Assembly (NCBI GenBank): GCA_030549495.1
Contig: JAUIRK010000952.1
Span: forward strand, 558,001 to 622,000
Source of the DNA: Nectonema munidae
Lineage: Eukaryota; Nematomorpha; Nectonematoida; Nectonematidae
Direction: 5' to 3'
DNA: 64,000 nucleotides
Shown here: positions 1 through 9,772 of the stretch, one piece after another
How the letters are laid out: each line of letters begins with the position of its first letter
Numbering within the stretch: the stretch's first letter is position 1
Notes under the pieces: model-generated
Told to the model about the DNA's origin: nothing
The model's input: only the letters and a program-made list of their open reading frames with translations
Databases searched by the model: none
Position numbers and translations under genes: made by a program

Positions 1-174
1 CTTAAAATCAGAAAATCGTCTGCATCATTTATAAATAACGCTCGGGGGATAATAAAAATCGCTTTAGATGAAACTCGAGCTGTTCAAAACAGGACTTACT
101 ATCAAAATTTGGGAGTCGAAGGAAGATATCCAACTCCTACTACTACACTAGAAAGACAAAGCGGTCATTTTTGA
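1..174 (+). other. Reading frame open at the left edge, unrecognised
   Basis: Frame 1 is open from the first base for 57 codons and stops at a TGA inside the left terminal repeat of the piggyBac element. The peptide contains RTYYQNLGVEGRYPTPTTT and an INNARGII stretch. I do not recognise a family. It could be the tail of an exon or element ORF that the piggyBac insertion cut, or chance. No splice site or poly(A) signal was assigned to it. The first 30 bases also carry one copy of ATCGTCTGC, the motif found in the TTAA MITEs of this window, but no other MITE sequence. Confidence 0.25.
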
Positions 175-1000
175 CCTTTTTAAATTTTCAATATTATTTT
201 TCCCCCTTAAAAAAAAATTTTTTATTTTTATTTTAAAAAATTATTATATAATTAAAAAAAAAAATTAAAAAAAAATAAAAAAAAAAAGAAGCGGTCATTA
301 ATGACCGATTATGATTTTGTAACAAATTAATGACAAAAATATAAGATAAAAGAATATGAAGAATAAAAGAAGAATAAAGAAGTTGAAATAAATGAAAATC
401 ATGCAAAGAAACTTCCTGAAACAGTGGAGTATTATAATCAGACAAAATATGGCGTAGACGTTTTAGACCAAATGGCACGGAACTCAACATGCAAAACTGG
501 ATCTAGAAGATGGCCTGTGGCTGGCTGTATTCTTCAATATGCTAGATTGTCTTGCAATCAATTCATGGATTTTATATAAAGAAGTGACAAAAGAAAAAAT
601 AACACGAAGAAAATTTCTACAAGGTTTGGTAACAGAACTCTGGAGCGCAGCAAAAGAAACAATAAGCATAGGAATATTAGAAGAACCAGGTCCATCCAAA
701 AGAAAGCAATGTAATTTCACCATGTGCAAAAACAAGTCAAACAATAAGTGCTGCAAATGTTCCCTTACTTGCTGTGGAAAACAACATACAGGAAAAAAAT
801 TACAAACATTGTATGTAGAAGTTGTATTGATCAAAAAAAGTAAAGGTAATATCATTTTACATTTTTAATTATATAAATAAATAAAATTTTAAGTTATAAA
901 TATTAATTTTTACGTGTGTAGCTCTATATAACACATTTTTCTTATCGTAGACTGATATAAAAGTTAGCGGTCATTTTTGACCGCTTTGTCTTTCTCGGTA
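146..1000 (+). mobile_element. piggyBac element, internally deleted
   Basis: The ends are inverted repeats. The left end starts CACTAGAAAGACAAAGCGG. The right end read on the other strand is TACCGAGAAAGACAAAGCGG. Both resemble the CCCTAGAAAGATA type known from piggyBac. A palindrome of the form GCGGTCA-AT run-TGACCG occurs at 161-176 (right half shortened), 291-307 and 967-984. Between the ends only the C-terminal part of a transposase remains, so most of the coding region was lost and replaced by AT-rich filler. The flanking TTAA duplication expected for this superfamily is not preserved. This is an old non-autonomous copy. Confidence 0.7.
382..868 (+). pseudogene. piggyBac transposase, C-terminal fragment
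   Basis: The first frame reads LPETVEYYNQTKYGVDVLDQ followed by CKTGSRRWPV, the conserved block before the third catalytic aspartate region of piggyBac transposases (known family pattern: N-x-TK-GVD-LDQ, then RRWP). A shift of frame near 515 moves to the frame that continues AVFFNMLDCLAINSWILYKE and RRKFLQGLVTEL. It ends in the cysteine-rich tail QCNFTMCKNKSNNKCCKC, which is typical of the C-terminal zinc-binding domain. The N-terminal domain and the first two catalytic aspartates are absent. It lies within the terminal repeats at 146 and 1000 and cannot make an active enzyme. Confidence 0.75.
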
Positions 1001-1185
1001 GTTATTTTTTTTTCAGTCTTTCCAGTGTTAAAAAGCTTAGCACCCGCTATGAGTCCAAGAGCTTAAAAAAATCGAATTTACTTCCCACTTCTACTAAAGA
1101 ATGATCTCTCCAATTGCTATCAAAAATTAAACCTTTCGTTTCCATTATCACATATATATATATATATACCATAAACTAAATATAC

Positions 1186-1481
1186 CTCGGTGTGTTTGGA
1201 TTTGATTGGCAAGAAGGAACGCTTTCACTGACATGACAGCTGTTATTATTGTTGTTGTTGTTAGCATTGTTGATGGTGAAATCATCAAACTTTTTTTTAA
1301 TCTTAGACACGTCAATATCACTAGTTTCAAGCTTGATTGGAGTTGCTTGTATGAAGCTTTCTTGGATACGATGACCAGCATTGGAATAGCCTAAAGAGGG
1401 ACAACTATTTTTAAAATTCGCTAGAAGAGGATCAAATATGTTGTCAATAAACATATACTGTAAGGGAAAATCCTCACTGTT
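1186..1481 (-). CDS. Coding exon, Asn/Ser-rich part of the SH3 adaptor gene (probable)
   Basis: On the minus strand an acceptor (…CACCCTCAG) at 1482-1483 opens a 296-nt exon starting NSEDFPLQYMFIDN. It ends at a donor GTATAT after …SNPNTPR (phase 2). The peptide has no recognisable domain. It is polar, with a run of seven asparagines in FTINNANNNNNNNS, as in disordered linkers. The exon starts in phase 0, matching the phase-0 end of the exon at 2183-2357, so the two can be spliced without shifting frame. Downstream exons must lie beyond the left edge. Linking it to the SH3 exons at 13 and 25 kb rests on strand, order and phase only. Confidence 0.45.
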
Positions 1482-2182
1482 CTGAGGGTGTGAATTAGTA
1501 AATGTCACTAGAAAAAATAGTTTGCATATATAAACAGAGTTTTTGCTGTTCATTATTTTACAAAAAGATTTCGTAGTTTTCACAGGCCAAGTGCTCATAT
1601 CATTTTTGTTGATGGAAATATTTTTGCTCTGATTTCATGACACTCCACATTTCTTTTCTTTTACCTGTGTTTAGGTTAGATATCTATTTCCTATCTGATC
1701 AATTTATTGGTGCATCTGATGCTATAGCATTGCAGCATTTTTCCAGATATGTACGCATCCAGGAGTAAAGAAAACAGCGATATTTTGAATTCATTTTTCC
1801 TTGCCATTAGATATTCGCCAAATAATTTTCTTGGCATTATTTATAGTTCTTTTGCTCACTTACTTGTCAAGTAAATACGCGTAAATTATTATTAGACTAG
1901 CCAACGCAAATGAAACATTAGATGAAATATGTGAATGCAAAACGGTTTTGATATATCAAAAATGGAACTAAAATAAGAGTAATTGTCGAGGAAGTGGCAT
2001 AGAATTTTATTTCAGAACTTCGATGACAGCCCTGGTTATTATTAGTAGCATTGCAAATATATCATTTCATTAGAAGGATGATTGACAAAGGTGTCGATTG
2101 AATGAATAAAGTGGGTTATAATATCAGCTATCATTAATAATGGTGTCCTTCCCATTTTCACTATATAATTTCTATCACTCAC

Positions 2183-2357
2183 GTCAATATGAGGCAAACA
2201 AATGATATATCGATTACTTAAAAATTTGAATTTGGAATCGCTTTGAGGATTTTTCAAGGAATGATTAATATAGGTAGGGGAATGTTGTGATAATGCTTGG
2301 GAGGAATATTTGAAACTTGCCACAGAATCCTTGCAAGAACTTGGATCTTTGGAAGCG
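2183..2357 (-). CDS. Coding exon, Ser-rich part of the SH3 adaptor gene (probable)
   Basis: The minus strand carries a pyrimidine-rich acceptor (TTTTTTTCACTTTTTAG) and then 175 nt encoding ASKDPSSCKDSVASFKYSSQ and on to RYIICLPHID. A strong donor GTGAGT follows at 2182-2181. The exon begins in phase 2 and ends in phase 0. The phase-2 start fits the donor GATTC|GTATTT of the upstream SH3 exon, and the phase-0 end fits the next exon at 1481. The sequence is serine-rich and low in domain signal, as expected for the linker after the SH3 domains of CD2AP/CIN85-type adaptors. No homology is claimed for this exon itself. Confidence 0.45.
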
Positions 2358-2568
2358 CTAAAAAGTGAAAAAAATGATATAAAAACTGGCATAAAGATTA
2401 TTTATCCACATTTTCCCTTCTAAACACAGTAGCCATTTAAAAGATGTATTTGATTTAGGAAATAACATAAAAAAAAATATTAGACAAAACAGTTGTACTA
2501 GATTTGTCTCAGAGGAAGGAGGTGGCTGCTTTCAAATAAACTTCTTATATTTTGCATGCATAGTATAC

Positions 2569-2595
2569 CGTGAAGTGCAAAAGTTTTCGACCACC
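2569..2595. repeat. Possible Tc1/mariner-like end
   Basis: The stretch GTGAAGTGCAAAAGTTTTCG followed by ACCACC resembles the ends of Tc1-like elements, which often carry a CAAAAGTTTTxGACCACC core. No matching inverted end or transposase was found nearby. The rest of 2358-3515 is AT-rich sequence in which I see no gene. Confidence 0.25.
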
Positions 2596-3515
2596 ACTGA
2601 TAAATAAATCATTTGAAAAAAGTTATCATATCTTTCATGATTTATGTTTCGATGTAACATTCCTTATACCTCATTCATTTAGGTCTTATAACATATTTGC
2701 ATCCATAAGAACAAAACTCACTTTTGTTTCATCAATGAGATTTTAGCCTATCAGACATACTTTATATTACCTTTTCTTTTGTCAAGAATAATCTTTTTTT
2801 AATTGAACTTCCATCAAAGCCATTTTATTAGAATACGTTTTTGTATATGTTGAAATATTTCATGATTAATTGTTATTTTCCCACATTACTTCTCTTACAA
2901 ACAAATTGGGACTTATTAGGATGTTCTTAATATTTTTTGTGCATTTGTTTATATCAAATTTTGAGAACGACTCGTTTTTTGACTCATTTGCAATAGTTTT
3001 TGTATTTTTAATTTCAATAAATTTTAGCAAATATTACTTCTAGATAATCCAAACAAATTAGCTATATGTTTTTAACTAGTATTTATTAACAGAGATACGA
3101 ATTAAGACCTTGATTCTAAAGAATCAATGAATCTTAATGATTAAGACATAAATGATGAAATCAAAAAACTCAAGCAAACAAAAGATTTATTCACTAATAT
3201 CAAATAAATGGTTTGCTTTCATTTATGATAGCAAGATGAAAAATATCAAATAGTAAACAATTTACTATTTTATCCATATGCGCGTTACATCAAACCATCA
3301 TCAAGTGAGAAAAACCTTGAAATTGTTCTAATGAAGCTGTATATCATATGTGTACAACGTACATTTATTGATTTGTGACAACTGCTTGATCAAATGTTAT
3401 TTTCCTTTTTTGATTCCATTTCTTTTCACTAACTTTTTTCTTTACTTGTTTTGTTTTTCAATACCTCGTCATTTTTATTTGAAAACTTCTGATTGTCAGT
3501 TTCTACCTCATTGAA

Positions 3516-3758
3516 ATGGAATCCTCTTCATTGAGCAGTTTTATGGAGGAGACAAGCGATTCTTTTTTTGATGACACCAGCGAATCAAGTTGTTTTCAAG
3601 AAAGTGATACAGATGAAAATTTAGCCTGTGCTGATGAAATAGGTTATAGCTGGGAACCTTTTAGTAGTACTAGGGGCAGAGCTCAATCTGAAAATAGAAG
3701 GAATACTTCGATTTCTCCCAGTGGTCCTAAAGGATTAGCACGTAGTGAAAAAAAATAA
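3516..3758 (+). CDS. Acidic, Ser-rich 80-aa ORF, unrecognised
   Basis: An intact ATG-to-stop frame encodes MESSSLSSFMEETSDSFFDD and then EIGYSWEPFSSTRGR, ending in a basic tail. Acidic serine-rich starts like this are common at the N terminus of transposases and other DNA-binding element proteins, but I cannot assign a family. Fragments of open frame follow at about 4030-4900, so it may be the 5' part of a decayed element. It has no splice evidence and no homolog I can name. Confidence 0.25.
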   Translation: MESSSLSSFMEETSDSFFDDTSESSCFQESDTDENLACADEIGYSWEPFSSTRGRAQSENRRNTSISPSGPKGLARSEKK

Positions 3759-4033
3759 AATAAAAAAACACCTTAATCCACACACAAGAAATTTTATATT
3801 AAATTACTTAATATCTTCCTGCTTTTTTTGGTAAATTTCAAGCGAGTTCCAGTAGGCAAAATAAATCAAGGAGAAGCTCAGCTCCATCCTGTTTGCCCTT
3901 GCTAACACTGCAGTGAAAGATGAAAGGAAGTTACATATGCTAATAGTATTTGTCATTGAAAAAAATTTTTAAAAAAGGAAAAAGAGCTTAATTAAAAGAT
4001 GATTTCTTTCATCTGAAATTTTTTCCATCGATG

Positions 4034-4885
4034 AAGCCAATGCTTGTTTTATTTTTAATAATAAGCGCGGGATTAAAAAGAAAACTTTACATGTACTACT
4101 GAAATTAGGAATCCTTCGAAATTGTGGCTTAAACTTCATTCGAGATCTTAAGTTTAAAAAGCAGTGTGAAGAATTGAGTGCAAATTTCCTTTTTCATTTC
4201 AATCAAAGTTAAACATGAGGAGTGGATGAGCAATTACTCGGATACTGTGGAAAGGACATTCCTTTGATGCGGAGGAATTATGGCGTAAAGAGATTTTTTG
4301 ATTTATAATGCTGTAACCCGGTTATGCTCTCAAAAGAAAGTTGGATACAAGGAAAAGCCTTGGAAGTATTCAAGGTTTAGCAAAAGATGAACCTAACACT
4401 CAAAGAATTTCTTACTTCATATCAACTGACCGCATCTTTACTTAAAAAATGCGAAACTTTTCGCAACTATGAGATTGCGTAGAAAGCAAATTTCTATTTA
4501 GAGAGAGAGAAAAAGTAATTTATTCAACTCTTCTTCATGACCATTTGAATGAAATGGTAGGCGTCCCACATATTCCAAAGAAAAGCAAAACTGCTCATTT
4601 CATCATTATGGAAAAAATATTCAATCAGATGGAACAAGTTTTAATGGAAGGATTATCTTCATTTTGTCAAAAAAAAAGCCGACAAAAATAGCAAATTTCA
4701 TCAAAGTATTAACAATAGAACAAATGGCAATACAATCAAGAGAATACAAAGATATAGGGCAAACAAAAAACTTTCAGGCAAATGCAAAGAATCTTGTAAA
4801 AGAGGGCGTGACATGTGTAAACAAAAATGTCGCTTCTAAAAACTCAATTTTAAATCAAATACTACACTCCCGTTTTGATTCTTAG
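4034..4885 (+). other. Decayed ORF-like region, unrecognised
   Basis: Several plus-strand frames here read as protein-like but are interrupted. One at about 4034-4200 contains NNKRGIKKKTLHVLLKLGIL. Another at 4664-4885 is 73 codons, lysine- and asparagine-rich. The base composition is slightly less AT-biased than the flanks. The likeliest reading is an old element body belonging with the ORF at 3516, but no domain was recognised. Confidence 0.2.
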
Positions 4886-5223
4886 TAGGATCCCAATGGC
4901 TTTTTAGTAAAAATTTAGTTTTCAAAGGGTGTCTTGATCCATTACATGAAGTTTTACAAAATTTGAGAAAAATACAAGAAGAGCGGCACAAATCTAGGAA
5001 ACCTAATCCTTGAAAAATCTATATCGTAGAAGAAAACTCCATGACACAGAGAGAGAAATTGTGTTAGTAAAGATTGCTATCTAACATTATCCATAAGCAT
5101 AAGAGCTTTATCAAGACATTAAACGTTTTTTGACGTTTTGAAAAGTTTAATATCTCAACGAAGCTTATGGAGTAAGTCTGGTTTTATTCTATAAGTATAA
5201 TTTATGCTACAATAGTTATAACC

Positions 5224-5875
5224 AGGGCTGGGGGGGGGGGGGAGTCGAAGTTGAACTTTTAGAGTTTTCTGAATTTATAATAAATAAAAGAAAAGTAACT
5301 TTTTTAACTAAAAAAGATAAATAATAATGTAGACAAATTTATTTAAAACTATACATTTTAAAAAATATAATAGCTTCAGTGATATCTTCCTTAGGCGAAA
5401 CCCCGAAATCTGTCTTCATTATCTAAAAAAAGAAAAAAGTCTTTCCACACTAACTTGTGTTGGAGGAAGAACTATTATTACGCACGACACTTCTCTCAAT
5501 ATTTCGGGGTAGCTCTGGTAAATTTCGTGTAATTCTAATTTACTTTCACTTTCATACCTCTCTATTTCTTCCACGGCCTTGTAGAAGTTTCCTTTAAACC
5601 TGTTCAATTTCATATTTGCCGGTGTATTTTTTTCTAATTTCATCTTTTCTACTTTTTTTAAACTTTTTTCGAAAATTTCACTATCACTAGAAGATGAGGA
5701 GTGGGACTCTATTCCAGAACCAAAAGACTCTGATCTATTAGTTTCAGAACATAAATTTAATGAACTTTTCATTTCTATAGCAAGATTACAGAGAGATAAT
5801 TCATCATCTAATAATATCCCGTTTTTAGGATCAAGAAAAATTGAAGCCAGCAAAATATCATTTTCTAAGAGCTGT
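5224..5875 (-). mobile_element. hAT transposon remnant, 3' end (hAT-1)
   Basis: The minus strand encodes the C-terminal part of a hAT transposase at 5875-5419. It contains KAQLLENDILLASIFLDP (the LDP motif), a glutamate/serine-rich spacer, and the dimerisation domain YPEILREV…LPPTQVSVERLFS. The last motif is the conserved hAT signature (P-T-S/Q-x-S/E-E-R-x-F-S). About 190 bases past the coding end, at 5224, a terminus CAGGGCTG followed by a run of G and AGTCGAAGTTGAAC fits a hAT end. The 5' half of the element is missing. The break at about 5875 coincides with a fragment of a TTAA MITE. Confidence 0.7.
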
Positions 5876-5901
5876 GCTTTGCTTGGCCTTAAATGGGTTA
5901 A
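5874..5901. mobile_element. End fragment of a TTAA MITE
   Basis: The sequence GCTTTGCTTGGCCTTAAATG followed by GGTTAA matches the right end of the MITE at 57267-57400. Only this end is present. It sits exactly where the hAT-1 coding sequence is cut off, so the MITE or a rearrangement at it removed the 5' part of that element. Confidence 0.55.
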
Positions 5902-6550
5902 AAGAGGCGTCAGAAGCGATAAATTTTCAAGACCCTTTTCTAGGCTTTTGATTCATATCAAGAATCTTCATCAAAATCAAGATATCTTTGGGCTGAGTAG
6001 TTGTACAATCATTGAGTGTAAAAGGGAATCTACTAATGTTGATTCGCTTGAAAAGCATTTTAAATTAAAATTCAAAAAGTCAATAAAAGAAAATACCATT
6101 GAATCAACTGCTCCAGACCTAGGCCGAATACTCAGCCCTTCAATCTTCAAAGCATTACAAATAACGACGAAAATTGAAAGGAAAAGGGTAAAAATTTTTC
6201 CATAGAAAAAATCATTAGAGAACAATCAAGAAATTCTAAAAATTGCCTTCCATTTTTAAATCAGAGAAGTGATGTACGTACACTTATCATAAGTATTTTA
6301 TCACCTGTCATCAATCAATCAAGGTCCCATTTTTCATAATGCTATCTCAAATATTAATATCAATACCAAAGCTGAAGAGGTATGTAAAGAAAAATTTCAA
6401 TTACGTTAGCCCCATTGAATATAACTTAAGTGGATTAGAATCCAATCTTAAAAATACAAAGTCAATCGTTTGACTGTTAAAGAAGCTTCTTTCTCGCAAT
6501 GATATTTTTAACTCGAATCATCAAAAAAAACTTGCTGCCAAGTTCTGGTG

Positions 6551-6961
<411 letters not shown>

Positions 6962-7404
6962 CTCCTTCCCCCTATCTACACAGCTTTTTGCGCTGAAACT
7001 ACGTTTAATAATGTTTAGATGATATGGTTCGGAAAATTTTTAAAAGGATCGATATATTCTTTTTTTTAATTGAAAAAATAAATAACTTTTAATGAATATT
7101 ACTTTTGCATCACATTATTAATTCAAAAACTTAAACAAAAGGCTTTATTAGCAAATCTATTGAACAACAAGGACATGTGGAAATGATCCTTGTCTTCTTC
7201 TCATTTTAAACTGTATACTAGCAGTCATATTGGACGATTTAACTTCATTTTATTGAAAAATATTGATAAATAAATTGTTGTGTAGGTAACTTTTATTTTT
7301 TTTTAAATTATTTTTGAACAAAACTTAACAGATGATTAAAGTAGTATCTAATTTTGAGTTCGTTTTTTTAATGTTTGTTTTACTTATATAAATCATCGAG
7401 CGTT

Positions 7405-9012
7405 AACTAAGCCCCAGTGCCTTATTTGTGGAGAAGTAATGTCAAACAAATCTAGCATAACAAACTAAAAAGGCATTTAGAAGGAAAGCATAGTAATTAT
7501 GTTATTAAAGAAAGAAGTTTTTTAAAGAAAAAGAAGAATTGGAAAGACAAAAATTTGATGATCAAAGTAGCAAAATGCTGTTATGAATTCACAAGCATCA
7601 ACTCTTGTAGCTTGGCAAACTGCAAAAGTTAAAAATGCAAAGTGAAGTCCTGGTAAAACATGCAGCTTTAGATATGGTAAAGGTAGTTCTTGAAGAAGAT
7701 TTTTCTAAAAAAAACTTGAATGGATTCCTTTATCAAACGCAGGGCTTCGGAGCCGGAGACGGAAAATTTTTTTACTAGGAGTCGAGTCGGAGTCATAAAT
7801 AACAAAAAAGCGGCTCCCCATGTCTGGCTCCAAGCGTAAAATTCGTGATGTATCAAAAGCACAAGTGTTGCATACATAACCTCGAAATATAAATAATCAG
7901 TTTTAGTTCATGTTCTATTTACAGAGAACAACCCATAAATAAATGATGAAACAGCTTTTTCATTTTTACATCTCTCTATTAAAATATATAAAACGTCGGA
8001 GCCGGAGTCAGAGCGGGAGCCATAAAAGATACGATTAAAAAACGAAATCAAAAATTTTATTTGATTAAAAAAAACAACTTATATTTGATCTTAAACACGC
8101 AAAACAATTTAGTCTTCGAATTGACGAGTCAACAGATTTTAGTAATAACGCCCAACTTATGGTTTAGGTGCGTTATATACGTGAAGAAGAAATGATGGAA
8201 GATTTTTCACTTTGTCGATCTATAGAAACTACAACTATATGTGAAAACATTTTTATAATGGTGAATAGCTTTTATGAGGAAGAGAAACTTAATTGGTAAC
8301 AATGGTATGGTGTATGTTGTGAAGGAGCAGCATCAATGTTAGGAACACGCCAAAGGTTTAACAGCTCGTAGAAAATCGAAATGTAATAATTGTTCATTGT
8401 TTTCTCCATCGAGAAAATTTTGTTTTTCAAAAGTTACCAAGTGAATTACATAATGTACTGCAAAGGTAATATAGATGGTAAATTTGATTAAAGCTAACGT
8501 CCTTTATTCAGGATAGTTTACGAAATAGTGTTTGACATTAATTTTAAACATATACATCTCTTTCATCATTCTGAAGTTCGTTGGTTGTCAAGAGGAAAAG
8601 TACTACAAAGATTACTTGAATTGAAAGACAACATAGAAATTTTCTTAAATGAAAAATCATATTTTAGAAATAAATACATCAAACATCTTAGCGAAAAAAT
8701 TGGGAAGCAAAGCTCTGACAGGTTTTTGTCTTTTCTTCACAACAATTTTTATGTGAAGTTGCATTTTCAGCTCTAAACCAAGATATGAAAATCTTATTAA
8801 AAAATCCTCAATTCCAAGGATCGCATTGAATTAATTTTAGTAAAAAAATTTCAAAATTTGTAATTTAAAAATCAATATTACATTTTTGAAATATTAAATA
8901 TATTTTTTTTATGATAAATGAATCTCTTTCAAAAGTAAAAAATTTTAAAAGGGCCACTGTTTTATTTCCAAAGAATATTTGGGTCGCTTCTAAAAAAGGT
9001 TATGAAACACAG
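7405..9012 (+). mobile_element. hAT transposon remnant, ZBED5-like (hAT-2)
   Basis: Broken plus-strand transposase of the hAT group related to vertebrate ZBED5-type proteins. At 7410 a BED zinc finger is visible (PQCLICGEVMSN, then the H residues of HLEGKHS after a stop). At 7725 comes IPLSN, continued at about 8029 by DTIK after a nested insertion. From about 8100 the RNase H-like core reads FSLRIDESTDFSNNAQ and ENIFIMVNSFYEE. At 8528-8776 an open stretch reads HHSEVRWLSRGKVLQRLLEL. A worn end GGTTATGAAACACAGG at 8997-9012 resembles the GGTTGGGAACCACTGG end of this group. Several stops and frame changes make it inactive. Confidence 0.75.
7740..8021. mobile_element. Short element nested in hAT-2
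   Basis: A 282-bp insert splits the transposase exactly inside the conserved IPLSN|DTIK motif. It begins CAGGGCTTCGGAGCCGGAGA and ends near GGAGCCGGAGTCAGAGCGGG. Both ends are rich in GGAGCC/GGAGTC words. The flanks ATCAAACG (7732-7739) and ATAAAAG (8022-8028) look like a decayed 8-bp duplication, as hAT-type insertions make. Related GGAGTC-type ends occur at 5224 and near 52513-52740. Confidence 0.6.
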
Positions 9013-9772
9013 GTATGGGTGAATGAGCACATGAGCAAAGTGGCATTTACAAGGATACTTTCTTGAAAATGTAAAGTTATATTGTAACAAGAAAATATTT
9101 TACCAATTTCCATCAGGATTATCTTTCTTAGATTGCAATCTAAGCATTGATTTGGCCTAAAAAAGAAAATCAAATGTCATATTATAAAAAAATATTAAAA
9201 AAAAGAAGAAATAAAATCGCTATTTAAAAAATAAGTTGGAAACTATTGACATACTTGCATACTTTTCCAAACTTGTCAACTCTTAAAAGTCTTCCTGGGG
9301 GATTGCCCTTCTTTTTTAATGGAAAATCAGGATTATAACATGCATATCCTATTGTTTACCACAGATAATTCAATTTTTCGAAAAAATAAGATAGCTTGCA
9401 GCTCATTTAACTCGACACAAAACTCTTGTCGTGACGGATATACAGCTGTTTTTGTGATTTGAGTATTTCAGTGCATGGGTGTCTACTGTCAATATGTATG
9501 TAGTGTGTATCTATTCTAGATATTTTTGTGTCAGAAGTGTATTAATACGAATAAATAGGAAAATTTGTGCCAAAAATGTATGTTATGTAGGATTGTGATA
9601 ACACTAGCCACACCTGAATCCTAACTCTAATACTAATTCTACCCCCAACAAAATGTTTTCAAAATTTCAGGCATTAAGGAGGCCATTTGGAAACTCGTTA
9701 AGCACTCACTTGTCAACTATTAAGTAAAATGGGGAAAAATTTCGAATACTCAAAATGAGTGGTAGAGGGACG

